Shown: one piece after another, positions 22,866 to 33,962 of the stretch
How the letters are laid out: each line of letters opens with the position of its first letter
Numbering within the stretch: position 1 is the stretch's first letter
Source: Phylloscopus collybita
Lineage: Eukaryota > Chordata > Aves > Passeriformes > Phylloscopidae
Reading direction: 5' to 3'
Assembly (NCBI GenBank): GCA_027886175.1
Contig: JAJNNQ010000002.1
Coordinates: 748,001 to 812,000 of the forward strand
Length of the DNA stretch: 64,000 bases
Translations under genes and position numbers: made by a program
Notes under the pieces: generated by a model
What the model saw: only the letters and a program-made list of their open reading frames with translations
The model's database searches: none
Told to the model about the DNA's origin: nothing

Positions 22866-24735
22866 AAGAGCATCATAGAGGTGGGGGACATCACCCCCAT
22901 ATCCTCAACTCTCAATTTCTGGCTTTCAGGGATCTGCTGGTCAGCAAGTCTAGCAGAGCCCAGCTTTGCTGAGGTCCTGGAGTATCCTCTGCTGGAATCT
23001 GGGACAGGCTGGGCTGCGCTGCTCCTCCGGCACGTGGATTTCAGGGCCAGCAGGCAATGCCACTTGTGTTGGTATAAGCCAGCAGTGATGCCTCCATGTG
23101 CTTTTGCAAATCCTGGGAGCTCTGACTCACCAGTCCCGTTGGATTTCACTCCTGCTGTTCAGAAAGCAGCTGTGCTGCAAGGGCTGTCAGAGCCTGGAGA
23201 AACTCCTTCTCCCAGGGGCCACCAGCTACTTAACAACCGAGCAGGCTCACTCAGTATTAATCCTTTCTGGGATTCTCCTTTTTCATCCCAAGTGATGCAG
23301 CGTGAGCTTTTCTTCACACCCTTCTGGTTTATCTTGATGGGAGCGTTTATGGGTGACCCTCCCCACAAGGGAATGGCACAGCTCAGCTCCCACATCCAGG
23401 GAAGGTGTCTCACCCTTGAGGGGTTCAAGGAGGAGAGCACAGCGTGCTGAGAGCAGCTGGGTGGGGATCTTGGTGCTGCAGCCAAAGCCCAAATTGACCT
23501 CACCTCAGTCAAAGGCTGGGCTTCCAAAGCTCTTCACAAGTTCCTCACCACCTTTTTCCATTGGACAGCACCTTCCAATGCCCGTGATGCCAAAGGTGCA
23601 GGAGGCACCACAGGAAGCAGGCAAAACTGAGCTAGGACAGGCCCCCAGTGTAAAAGCACTGGTTTGTGCTGCTCCAAATACCAGAAACACTGGGCTGTCC
23701 CCAGCTTTATTTCCAGTTTCTTAATTCTTAGGGTTTATTCAGTTTATTTGGTCGGGTTTTTTCCCTTTTAATCCAGAGTCAGTGTAGTGTCAACTGTTGT
23801 GCAAATCCTAACTGACAGCTGTGGGTTTATATCCCCTGGAGCCAAGGAGGGAATTGAAACCCTTTCTCACACTCCCTCGTGTTCTTAGGGAGTCTGCCCT
23901 ACCAGAAAAATGTTGGAAAGCCTTTGCACCTTCCACCCCTCAAAGATGGGTGTCTCAAGTAGTTGGAGCTAGAGGTAATACCTTTCTGTAGACTTTTTGC
24001 TTTGAAAAACGAAGCTCAGAGAAGCCAGCACGGCTCCTCCCCACAGTCCTGCTAAACAGATAAACCATTTCCTCTGTTTCACTCCAGTTTTAGCAAAATG
24101 CCTCTCCCAAGGGCACTCCAGAAGGTTCTGGTGCCAGAAATCCAGGGCTCACAGCCACACCTTTCCAGTCATGGAACAGGGAGCAGGATCCTCTCCTCAA
24201 GAGCTGACTGAGAATTCTTTTCTTCATTGTCAGGGACAATTCTATTCTTTTCCATGTTGTTTATACATTATCCAGCCCAAAGAGGCACTAAGTCAGTGCT
24301 TCACTCCAAGGACTCTGTTTCAAAAAGGAAAGATTGAGGGTGTCAGGAATGGGCACAGCAGGGTTCAGTGGTACAGTATAGATGTAGTAAAAAGGGATTT
24401 TCAGAGCAAAATAAACCATTATATTCATCCTACTGCATCGCCATAGTCCATCTTGCCACTTATCTGGGATACCTGCCTGACCTGGGGTTAATCATTTCAT
24501 CATTCAGGGAAAGAGTCAGGGAAAACAAGTCACTGTCTGGGCAGAAGAACACACGAGAGCAGCTTCCAGGTATTGCACAGCTGAGATATTTATGCAGTCA
24601 CTCATTTGCCTTCCTCATCCCACAATCTGAGAACCCTCTGCTGGGCTCCAGTTCCTTCTGCCTACAATTCTGAAGACATCACTGAGTTTAGCATTGCAGA
24701 CTCCTGGGGAGATAAGCAGGATTGTCCTCGGGTGT
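22866..24735. other. Intronic unique sequence
   Basis: No exon or transposon recognised. An open frame at 22881-23450 (189 codons) has no recognisable domain and no splice or promoter context. Confidence 0.5.
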
Positions 24736-24850
24736 ACAGATAAGGAAGCAGAAGCACAGAGTGACTAAAGGATTTGCCCAAAGTCACATAAAAAAGCCCT
24801 GTCACAGCAGGAAAGCAAATCCTAGGTCACATCATCCTCAGGCCTCTGGA
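24736..24850 (+). mobile_element. MIR-type SINE relic
   Basis: gataaggaagcagaagcac, then gagtgactaaaggatttgcc and caaagtcacataa, follows the MIR core phrase order (gatgaggaaactgaggc, then cttgcccaaggtcacac). Ancient and diverged. Confidence 0.65.
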
Positions 24851-26189
24851 TTATCAAAATTAAAACACTCAGCCAAGTGTTTTTGCATCTCACGGTGGGT
24901 TTGGTGCTGGGACAAGTGGTCAGAGAGGTTCTGCACAGGATGTTCAGGGGACATTCAGTGTCTCAGATTTCGGTCTGGGCTTCTTAGGAAACCCTCTCCA
25001 GAAGGGACCAGTGACTTGGAGACCTCTGCTTTAGGGGACACCCCTAAAGGCTCTCTGTAAGTCTCAGCACTTTCCCACTGATATTCAGTCCCACCAGAAT
25101 GGAGAGGGATTTGTGGAGAAGCACCAGACATCCAAAGTTCCCCTGCAGGGAAACTCAGGAGCAGGCAGGAATCCAACGAGCTGAAGCCAGAGCCTGGCTG
25201 ACCAAAAGAAAGTGGTTAAAAATGCTCTGAAGGCAACATCCCCGTGAGATATCGGTCCCTGTTAACCTCCTCCTGCCAGATGACTTTCCAGAAGCTCTCT
25301 TCAAGCCCCAACCCGCTGCTGCCTCTTTGCTCCCAGAACCACCCAGAGAGGAATGAGGCGACCTGACAAACACACAGCGGCACTTCCCTGCTATCTTCGC
25401 CGAATCTCTTGCATTTTTATATGGCACCTTAATAACCCCCTCATTTCCATTACAAGTGCATGCTTTCCTTCTGCTTATCTCCATCTCCATCCACTCCTTC
25501 TCCATTCCTGCAGCCGCACCGCCTCCGGCTGCAGCCCCGGCTCTGCGGAGCTCGGCGGGCTCGGGGCTGCTCGGGGAAGGAAGGCAGGACAGTCCCCTTG
25601 GCTTGGGAGGTGGCAGGACGTGATTCACACCGTGGCACCGCTCCATCTGCGTCAATATTGAACCCGGTGCCTTAAGTTAGGGGGGGGGTGGGAGATGTTA
25701 AACCCGGTGCCCTAATGCCGCGGAGTCATTAAAGAGATCGGCTGCGACTTTTTCTCAAGAGACAAACTCCTCACCTCAGCGCCCCGGGGCCAGACCTCAG
25801 CTCCTTTGCCCTGCCTGCCTACATTCCCCAGGTAGTTACGATCAGATACAACTCGATTTGCTTCCTGTTGTGTGCTCTTAAGTGGCGGCTGCATTTCAAA
25901 AGCAGGGGAGTGATTACGTCCCATCCAGGCTGTAAAAGGCGCTGAGCGCTTTCTGGGAAGGGAAGAGTTCGCTGTAATTGGTGCTTCTTAAGGCAAATCC
26001 CATCAATACCCTCCTGGCTTTCAACAAAGGTGAAAAACTGTGGGGAGTTCAGGTGACCTGAGATTTAGGGTTTGGTCTCTGCAGCCCCAGCTGTCTGCCT
26101 TGAACTGCTCGTTTGGCCGCGGCCAAGTGCTGGCGAACACAGGAGTTCTGCAGGCTGGGCTTTGGTGAGCTCTGCACCTGGACAGAATC
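24851..26189. other. Intronic sequence with a CpG-rich block
   Basis: No exon recognised. The part at about 25500-25930 is CpG-rich, with a g-run at 25681-25688 and a repeated phrase aacccggtgcc (around 25662 and 25700). It could be an intronic CpG island. Confidence 0.4.
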
Positions 26190-26665
26190 GTTGGATCGTA
26201 GAATCCCGAAGGCTGGAAAAAACCAACAAGGTCACTGAGGCCAAACATGAGCCCAGCACTGCCACGTGCACTGGTATCCCATGTTCCTAAGTGCCATATC
26301 CTTTTAAGTCCCTCCAGGTGACTCCACCACTGCCCTGGGCAGCTGTGCCAGTGCCTGACAACCCTTTCAGTGAAGAGATTTTCCCTAATATCCAACCCAA
26401 ATATCCAAATTTCCCTAATATCCAACCCTTGACACAACTTGAGGCCATTCCCTCTCCTCCTGGGAGCAGAGCCCGACACCCTCAACTGTCCCCTCCTGGC
26501 AGGGAGTTGTGCAGAGCCACAAGGGCCCCCCTGAGCCTCCTTTTCCTGAGGCTGAGCCCCTTTCCCAGCTCCCTCAGCTGCTCCTGGTGCTCCAGAGCCT
26601 TCCCAGCTCAGTTCCCTTCCCTGGACGTGCTCTAGCCCCTCAAAGTCTTTATTGTCGTGAGGGGA
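26190..26665 (-). pseudogene. CR1 LINE 3' end with ORF2 C-terminal remnant
   Basis: Antisense CR1 of about 475 bp. Translated on the minus strand it shows the ORF2 C-terminal phrases RRGNGLKLCQG and DIRENLFTERVVRHWH, with a frameshift and the conserved LPREVVESP box degraded. The tail side has ggatcgtagaatcccgaagg. It belongs to a different CR1 subfamily from the copy at 6525. Inactive and 5'-truncated. Confidence 0.85.
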
Positions 26666-26984
26666 ACGCACAGGGAAACACCTCTGTGCTGAGCTGATAG
26701 CTCCTGGTGAATCCAAGCTGGGATCCACAAACTGTGGACTCCCAAGCCAAGGCCACCTCTCTCGTACCCACACAGGAGAGGTTTTCCTGCACAAACACCA
26801 TGGCTGTAGGTATTTTCTTTTTGGTCTAAGCTTGCCAAGGCACAGGAGGTCTCCACGAGGTTTGCAAACGCCAGCTCATCACCTAGAGCACCTTCCCAAT
26901 AAGCCAAAGGCTTGGATCAGATCTCTTCTGAGCAGAGGGAAGGGTGATTCCCAAAAGATCAGAGCTGACCCAACCAAGGAACGT
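26666..26984. other. Intronic unique sequence
   Basis: Nothing recognised. Confidence 0.45.
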
Positions 26985-27545
26985 GTTTTAGTCATAGTCA
27001 GAGGAAAGCACATCATCCTTGTCTCTAAGTTGGATATACCTGGATTTGATGGATGGACCACCTGGTGGACCAGGCACTGTAGGAAATGGATTTGTAGAGA
27101 ATTCTCAAAACTTGACAGGCTACACAGCATGTATCTGTGTGCAGACTTCAAGATAAAAAATGCTAACTTAGAAATTCCATGAAATAGGACAGATACTAGC
27201 GAGAGAGAAATGGAACTGGAAACAAGTTTCAGAGGATGGCCTTGCAAATAAGACTAGATACTTTGGAGAAATAGAACTGTGAAAAGTGCATTGTAGTAGG
27301 ACCCACGAGGGGTAATTTTAGATGATTGTCTTTAAGGCATTAACAGCATTGTGTGGCAAAAGCTGATAGGCCAAGAAACGCTTAAAATGTCTTAGAACTA
27401 GGAAATAATTTGGCTTCTGATTGTGATGGTGTGAATCAAAACAGCTGTATTGTCTCACCCTTCACATGAGACTGAAAATGGAATAAAAGTTTTTAAAATA
27501 CCTCTCAGACACCCCATCTCTGGGTCAGAAAAGGGCGTAATCCGA
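26985..27545 (+). mobile_element. Possible old solo LTR
   Basis: The stretch runs from TGTTTTAGTCATAG to about gggcgtaatccgaccagg. Near its 3' end it has aatggaataaaag (AATAAA-type signal near 27479), followed by a U5-like cctctcagacaccccatctc. The layout fits an LTR, but I could not find a TSD and no second copy is in the window. Confidence 0.4.
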
Positions 27546-27599
27546 CCAGGCATTACCTGTATGGTGGCGCTTTAGGAGATGCAGTGATGCTTCTTGAGG

Positions 27600-27945
27600 G
27601 TTTCTGGTGGGACTGGCACTGTTTGTTGGTGACACGGACAGTGGGATCCAGGGCACCCTCAGGAGGTTTGCTGATGACGCCAGGCTGAGTGGTGCAGTCA
27701 CACGCTGGAGGGAAGGGATGCATCCCGAGGGAGCTGGGCAGGCTGGAGATGTGGGTCTGTGCAAACCTCAGGAAGCTCAACAAGGCCAAGTGCAAGGTCC
27801 TGCACAAGGGTCAGGCCAATCCCAATCTCAAAAACAGGCTGGGTGGAGAATGGGCTGAAAGCAGCCCTGAGCAGAAAAACTGGGAATGTTGGAACCACAT
27901 GACCTTTAAGCACCTTCCAATCCAACCATTCTGTGATTTTATGTA
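27600..27945 (+). pseudogene. CR1 reverse transcriptase fragment fused to a CR1 tail
   Basis: Translation gives DTDSGIQGTLRRFADDARLS, the CR1 ORF2 reverse transcriptase catalytic box (FADD is the YxDD-type motif). After a frame change come NKAKCKVLHKGQANPNLK and ESSPEQK. The sequence then jumps directly to a 3' tail (cttccaatccaaccattctg), so several hundred bases between the RT core and the tail are missing. It is a dead, internally deleted LINE copy. Confidence 0.85.
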
Positions 27946-30102
27946 AAGGTTTCAAGATCAGTTGGGCCACACTGGGAGGAGGTGGGAGGTGTGTCAGCCT
28001 CTCTCTGGCAGGACACTGCACCTTCCGCCTCCCTACAGGTTATAATGGCATTCACACCACTACCTCATCTCACTGGCTTTTGTGAGATGCCTTTTATTTT
28101 TCAGAGACTCCAGGGCTGGTCAAAAATGTCCTTGGAGACCTCATATGAAGCTCTGCACCCCCAAAATTTGGTTTCTGGATCCCACCTGGACTTAGGCAAG
28201 CGCACGATGCAGAGTCCCCAGTCCTGTTTGAATGGGACTCTCCTGCTCACTCTCAAAGCTGAGCTTTCACAGTCAAGAACTGCATGGTCATCATTTGCAG
28301 GATGCTGGGATCCTCCAGGCTTGGACAAGGTGCTGAACAAGGGTTTTTCAAAATCGCACTGGGGACCTGAGGGTTCCTGCGTTTTTCCTTTTTTTTTTTT
28401 TTTTTTTTTTTTTTTTGGTTGTAGCCCTTGGTGACTTAATAACCTCTGCAAGTGCCCTGACAAACATGTTCCAGGACATTGCTCATCCCTCCAGCTTGTA
28501 AGTTCATGCACATTGTGGGATTTGCATATTGTTGTATTTGGTAGCCTTCCCAAAGCAAAGCTTGGGTTCTTGCTTAAGCCTTCAATCCAGCCGGGACCGC
28601 TCCGCAGTTGTGATTGCTCCCCGAGAACATGTTGACTTTTTGGCTTGGTGCATTAAACTCTCTTCACATTAGTAAAGCCTGGAAGCATCTGTAAGGCAAA
28701 GATTAAGCCAAAATGCCCAGGGAAAGCTCAGATCAGCAAAATAAGGTGCAGGGAAAGTTTGGGTGGTTTTTGAGTAGTCAGCCGATACAAAGCTCAGTAG
28801 AAGGTTATGGTGAAGTTGCATCAACTCAAAATGTGACCTTTATGTGCCTTTATGGATCCGTTCACATTTCAATGTCTCAGTGGAATCATCTGAAAAGGGT
28901 CGGAAACAACACAATCTCAAGGATAACTGGTCTTTAAGCATGAGGTGAGTGGGGAATAATACAGGAGGCTAAGGGAGGCCAGTTATCAGAATTATTGTGT
29001 CTGCTTAGAATTGCCTCAAGGGTTTGACAACAGCTCTGTCCACAGTAAAAATCCCATTTTACTGCAGCCAAAAAGCAGTGGTGTTTTCTGAGGTGTGGTG
29101 TTGAGCTGCAGGGTCACTTCTTGTGAGTGAAGAAATCAAAACTGTGAGAAAAAAAGGGAAATAAAAATTGATATCTTGGAGTATTCCCCCCTTGCAAAGC
29201 AGTTTTAAAAGTTTGGTTTTCGTTTTGGCACAGTGTGGAAAAAGCACTGGCATCCAGGAAAGCCTTCCCTGTTCCCCTTCTCTGCCCATCTCTCCCTGGC
29301 TGTGATGGAAGTTCTCCACAAAGACTAAAGTTCCTCAGTCTTTAACCATGACATCTTTTGACTGCTCCCACCCACCAGCCTGAGGCAGAAGGAAAGCTCA
29401 TTTCCAGCCCCCTTGGCAGGGACCTTAATTAGTGAGGAAAACTTGGGGCAGGTGCAAGGTGCACCTTGAGCACTGTCACTGAGTGAGAGGCACAGCCTCG
29501 GGGGAAAAAGGGATGGAGGGTGGGGGCAAGGATTGGTTTACATCCTGAGGATTGAGGATGTGACCACCCTGGCGTTTTCTTACCTTCCAACCACCAGCAC
29601 CTCTCCCTGTCAAGGAAGAGGAGCTTTACCTGGTGCTGGTTCCACCACCAGCTAAAGCATAAGGCTGTTGCTAAGTGTAAATCTATATTTTCCATTTTTT
29701 TGGGAACACACCCAAATCCTGCATGTCTGAAGCGAAACCCACGGCTCAGGGCTTGTCTGTGTGGTGCACTGACTGCACAGAACCACACAGAATATTCCAT
29801 GTGCCCCCTGAAATTCAGGTTTGCACAGCTTTCTGTGCTGCCATGGCCCTATCCAAAGACCTGTGGATGACCCCAGTCAGAACTTTTTGGCTGACCTCAG
29901 TGGCCTTGAATCAAGCCCCGTCCTGTCTGAGCAGGAGCTCATTTCCTAGCGAAAGAAAACATCTTTGGGGCAGGTCCAAGCCAGACCACATGGAAGAGAA
30001 GGATTTCCTGGCCTCCTGCCATGCCCTCCAGAGAAGATACTCGCAGGACCGATCCAATCCATCCTCCACTGGCCCTTACTCACTGGCTTCTCTCTCCCAC
30101 AG
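27946..30102. other. 3' end of intron 2, unique sequence
   Basis: A T run lies at 28389-28416. The part around 28500-28960 is repeat-free and AT-balanced. No exon is recognised before the exon 3 acceptor. Confidence 0.5.
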
Positions 30103-30368
30103 CCACCAGGGAGTCGGCCTTTGTGCACGCCATCGCCTCCGCCGGGGTGGCTTTCGCCGTGACCAGGTCCTGTGCCGAGGGCTCGGCCAACATCTGCGGG
30201 TGTGACACGCGCCACAAGGGCTCTCCTGGCGAGGGCTGGAAGTGGGGGGGCTGCAGCGAGGACGTGGAGTTCGGGAGCATGGTGAGCCGGGAGTTCGCCG
30301 ACGCCCGGGAGAACAGGCCCGACGCTCGCTCGGCCATGAACAGGCACAACAACGAGGCCGGAAGGACC
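30103..30368 (+). CDS. WNT3A: WNT3A exon 3 (internal coding exon)
   Basis: This exon encodes part of the N-terminal helical domain of a secreted, lipid-modified Wnt ligand that binds Frizzled and LRP5/6 and activates beta-catenin signalling. It begins after a pyrimidine-rich acceptor ending cccacag and stops before a consensus gtaagg donor. The length is 266 nt, the size I remember for this exon in Wnt genes. It starts with two bases of a split codon (Ala) and gives 88 further codons, about residues 106-193. The translation runs TRESAFVHAIASAGVAFAV, then CAEGSANICGCD, KWGGCSEDVEF and NRHNNEAGRT. The residues HKGSPGEGWKW, EFGSMVS and MNRHN fit WNT3A better than WNT3. The reading frame joins exactly to exon 4. 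The exon is intact, with no stop or frameshift. WNT3 is the only serious alternative. Confidence 0.93.
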
Positions 30369-30400
30369 GTAAGGGCTTTTAACTTTTCACCTTTGCTGCT

Positions 30401-30420
30401 GTTGTTGTTGTTGTTGTTGT
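30401..30420 (+). repeat. (GTT)n microsatellite
   Basis: About seven gtt units start 32 bp after the exon 3 donor. Confidence 0.9.
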
Positions 30421-30429
30421 CATCGTTTT

Positions 30430-30493
30430 CTTACCTGATGTAATGAATGGTGGGAGTTGGACTTTCCTTACCTGATGTAATGAATGGTGGGAG
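30430..30493 (+). repeat. Direct repeat, 27-bp units with a 37-bp period
   Basis: The sequence cttacctgatgtaatgaatg plus gtgggag occurs at 30430-30456 and again at 30467-30493 with no mismatch. CR1-tail-like sequence (aaaggtctctttcgatcc) follows to 30535. Confidence 0.9.
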
Positions 30494-30611
30494 ATCAACT
30501 TTAAAGGTCTCTTTCGATCCAAACCGTTCCAAGAAGTGAAGATTCACATTTCCACATGACGTATCTATCCTCAGGGAAAGAAGTGAAGGAAAAAAAATGT
30601 TAAAAGAACAT

Positions 30612-30677
30612 TTTTTTTTTTTTTTAAATGATCACCAAGCAGGAAATCATTTGCCAATCAGAACTACTAAATATTGG
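30612..30677 (-). repeat. Short poly(A)-tailed repeat, copy 2 (minus strand)
   Basis: T run 30612-30625 followed by aaatgatcaccaagcagg...atattgg, the reverse complement of the repeat at 22374-22458. It has about two mismatches over 50 bp. Confidence 0.75.
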
Positions 30678-30914
30678 GAGGGAATTAAGGGGACTGAAAA
30701 GATCTAAACCTGGGCAAGTTCACATCACAGAATGGTAATGCCTGTCCTATGATAGCTCTAGATCGATGTGCCTGACCTGTGAAAGCTCCACATAAATTCA
30801 CCCACACAGAGCTCAATGCCTGCCTTGGAGTCAGCTGTCCAGATCTCTTTTATGGAGGGTGGATCAAGGCAGGTTTAGGATGGGATTTCATCTCATCATA
30901 TGAGGATATATAAC
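30678..30914. other. Intron 3 unique sequence
   Basis: Nothing recognised. Confidence 0.4.
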
Positions 30915-31075
30915 CCCCAGACTTTGTGGATGCCCCATTCCTGGAAGTATCCAAGGCCAGACTGAACAGGGCTTGGAGCGACCTAGGATAGTGGAAGGGA
31001 TCCCTGCCCATTCCAGGGTGGCTGGAACTGAACAATTTTTAAGGTGCCTTCCAACCCAAATCATTCCATGATTAG
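30915..31075 (+). mobile_element. CR1 LINE 3' fragment
   Basis: Sense CR1: ttcctggaagtatccaagg, gaacagggcttggagcg, cctaggatagtggaaggg, ending ccaacccaaatcattccatg. Confidence 0.88.
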
Positions 31076-33266
31076 AGTTACTAACTCAGTTAATAATGAC
31101 CTGATGGTCCCTGTTCCCTACCATTGACTGTGGGGCCCCTGAAGTTTGAGTGCAATTGTCCATTCCCCTTCTCTGCAGCCTTGAGGGAGGAGAGGAGCAG
31201 GAGGGCTTTCCCCACAACCCACCTTCTCAACCCTGTTCCATTTCCCAGGAAGTATTTAAACAAAATTGGAGGCAATATGACTCTGGTACCTCCTGATTAA
31301 ACTTGGATCACGCCCTGAAGCTGTTTTTACTTCAAACAATCCTGGAACAAAATATGTGGGGGAAAAGAAATCACAAAATCTGCCCTGTATCCAATGAATT
31401 TTTTTCCTGGGTGGAATAATCCTGAAAGGGATTATTCCTTTTTTTAGGGATATTCCTTTGTTTTTTTTTTTTTTTTTCATCTCAAAAGTAGCCCATAAAT
31501 GCCAGAAAAATGTAATTTGTGGGAAACAATTAGTAGAACTGAGTCAGAAAGCCCTTTCTAACAGAGATTATGCCACAGCTTCTCTGAGATAACAGAGAAC
31601 AGGTTAATGCGGTCTTGTCCCCTCAGCAGAAGGTCTTGCCCATATCCAGGAGGACATTTCTGCAAAGCTACCACACTTGCTGTCTTGGGACACCTGTCCT
31701 CAGGCAGGCTGGGGTTTCTTGAGAGCTCCTGAAGTGGATCCTGTGAATTCCCAGTGGTGTTATCCCACCTCACACCACAGCAGAGCTGTTGGAATACAAC
31801 TTTTGAAAGGGAAATACCACCAGAAACCAAAATTGTCTGTAGTGGAGATGACCACAAGCAATAATGTGCTTTCCTCCAGCTCTGGCCTAAATTATCCCAG
31901 GCACCCCCAGGGATGGGGCAGTGCTGGTGGCAGTTACTGGGATATGTACTGGGAAAAAGAGGGCTGGGGAGAAGCTGTGTAGAGTGGAAAGGAGGGATTT
32001 CCTTCAAAGTGAGAATTTGCTTTAAAGTGAGAATCCTTGGGAGAAAAAAATGAACAGACATCTCTGTGATCAGAGGCCTGCAGAGACCCCTTTTACTCCA
32101 AGTCTTGTTCCTTGATGCTGAGTTCTTCTGGGACATTTTCCAGCTGTCAGAGATTAGCGAGCAGATGTCACACCATGACCTGAAACCCCACTGTTTTAGA
32201 AGGCGCTGGTGTTTTCCATTCTCACCTTTCCAGCACCCACGGGACAGCTCTTCCAAGCCTCCATACTGGAGTGCTTCCAGCTAAACCTGAGCCACAGGGC
32301 AGTGTTCCATGCTAGTTGCCATAGGAACTGCAGCTCTACCTCTCCGCCAGGAGTTTTGATTAAGTTCAGCGTGATTACACCAACCAAACCTTCTGTGGTT
32401 CTCTCTCATGGCTAATTACAACCTGCTTTGCGGCGGGTGATACTCCGTAAATAACACAGGAAAGCACCTGGTGAACACCAAGGTGCTGATTCATGGCAAA
32501 TCTCTTGGACTCAGGCTGGCACTCGCCTGTTCACGTACCCAGAAATTTGCTGATCACTCTGAAAACGCAGATTATCAAGGTGTTGCATAAGGTTGTCTCC
32601 CACCTCAGAGTACTGGAGGGCAACACCTCTGTTTATTTAAGCTCATTTTATAAGAGGTAAAAAAAAACAAGTAGCAAACTGCTGGGATCAATAGTCACCC
32701 TCCCATTTATCCCAGGAAAGTGTTTTGTGTTGAAGCCTGAGCCTTCCAAATCAAAAGTTGGGGTCTTAGTATGTTTTTTTTCTTTGAAATTATTTTAGAA
32801 AAATCATAACCCTGGCTTTAAAATAAAAATAAATTCCTTCTCAGTTTCTGAAAGTAGCCATAGTAAGGCTGGAACCTTGTTTGCTTAAGTAAACATGAAA
32901 CATATGTAAAGGATGGAGTTATGTTTTAGGTAGCTAGAACATGTCATATTCCTTTTGTTTCCAACAGAAAAGCTGCATTTTTCATTTATGAAGGCATTGT
33001 TTGAGTGGCTTGGTGTGTTCTTTGCTTTTCTACCCTGATGTGTTTGAATTATTTTCCTGGGTGACAAAACTGCAATACTCCCACATGAACATTGATAAGA
33101 CAGAAGTTAATAAGCTCAGAAATCTCCTTGGTGAAAGTTTTTGGTAAATCCTTGAATATGAGTTGGGAATCAGAACCAGTCACTGAAAACCATAAAGGAC
33201 AGAAGTTTTAAGGCTTAGGCCCAGCAGTGAGCAGGGCATTGACTGAGGGATAAGAGGATTGCTGTT
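31076..33266. other. Intron 3 unique sequence
   Basis: No exon or transposon recognised. The part at about 32390-32620 (ctctcatggctaattacaac, then gatactccgtaaataacac) is repeat-free with homeodomain-like TAATTA and may be conserved. Other parts are AT-rich with short A and T runs. Confidence 0.45.
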
Positions 33267-33272
33267 CACAGG

Positions 33273-33577
33273 TGTAGCCCTGGTTCGTGCCTGAGATGTT
33301 TTGGTTTTCTGAAACTCTTTTCCCAGAGAGTTTTCTGTCAACCAGAGACATGTTTTTTGAACTGTAACCTTTGTTTACATTCCTTTCCCTAGGAGGGACT
33401 TCTTCTTGATGTCCCTCTGACTTGACCAATGTTATTGAAGAGGTTCGTCTTTCTTTCACCAATTGGGTCATTCTCTGTAGAATAGCATAAAAGGGAAGAA
33501 ATAAATGGAAATAAATGGAGTCATTGTCAGCCTTCTGAAGTCGGAGTCTGTGTCGGTGTGATCTGTTAATAGCGTCA
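33273..33577 (+). mobile_element. Solo LTR, endogenous retrovirus family 1, copy D (sense to WNT3A)
   Basis: The 305-bp element starts TGTAGCCCTGG and ends AGCGTCA. It is flanked by a perfect 6-bp TSD, cacagg, at 33267-33272 and 33578-33583. A TATA-like gcataaaagg lies at 33485-33494 and two AATAAA signals at 33500-33505 and 33510-33515, followed by a U5-like gtcagccttctgaag. It is homologous to 6197-6503 and 56439-56745. It sits in intron 3 in the same direction as the gene, so its poly(A) signals face WNT3A transcription. Confidence 0.93.
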
Positions 33578-33659
33578 CACAGGAGTATAAATATATCTAT
33601 GAAATTCCTTGGAAATTCCATTCGTAATTCCTTGGAAAATCATGGATAAGCAGCAGAAT

Positions 33660-33962
33660 TGACACAATACGATACAAAAGAACGACACTCACACGCTGAG
33701 ATGTCCAAGGCAAAAAAAGGGGCAGTTTATTTACAGACCTGGACATTTATAGAATTCCAACAGTGACCATGCATTGGAGGATGTAAATTGTCCTCTCCAA
33801 CCACACTGGTCAAACCAACAGTCCATCAATTCTCTCCTCCTCCAGAAAGGAATGCAAAACAATCATTATTTGCATGAAAGTGCGTGAGAAACTCAGTTTC
33901 AAAAGTAAACATCAGAAGGCTTTAGCAGAACTGTAGAAAAACTTTAGAAGAACAGGGCAACA
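33660..33962 (-). mobile_element. Solo LTR, endogenous retrovirus family 2, copy C (antisense to WNT3A)
   Basis: The 303-bp element starts TGACACAATAC and ends GGGCAACA, with a perfect 6-bp TSD, cagaat, at 33654-33659 and 33963-33968. The reversed AATAAA is at 33726-33731 and a reversed TATA-like box lies just beyond it (catttatagaattcc). Homologous to 20554-20852. It lies 82 bp after copy D in opposite orientation, and only 64 nt separate its TSD from WNT3A exon 4. Confidence 0.93.

Larger units (their letters stand above)
1..30102 (+). other. WNT3A: WNT3A intron 2 (3' part, continues off the left edge)
   Basis: This stretch lies upstream of WNT3A exon 3 and ends at the AG of its acceptor (30101-30102). 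I searched it for the exon 2 coding signature of Wnt3a (the region around the first conserved cysteines and the RGRRWNC-type motif) and saw none, so exons 1 and 2 must lie to the left of the window. A first-to-third exon distance of tens of kilobases fits the large WNT3A introns known in other vertebrates. The interval is filled with CR1 fragments, two solo LTRs, simple repeats, CpG-rich blocks and unique sequence, each listed separately. Confidence 0.75.

Noticed and set aside
22881..23450. 189-codon open frame
   Set aside because: No domain, no flanking splice signals in register and no codon pattern that stands out.
1..30102. WNT3A exons 1 and 2 within the window
   Set aside because: No sequence encoding the expected N-terminal Wnt motifs was found on the + strand.
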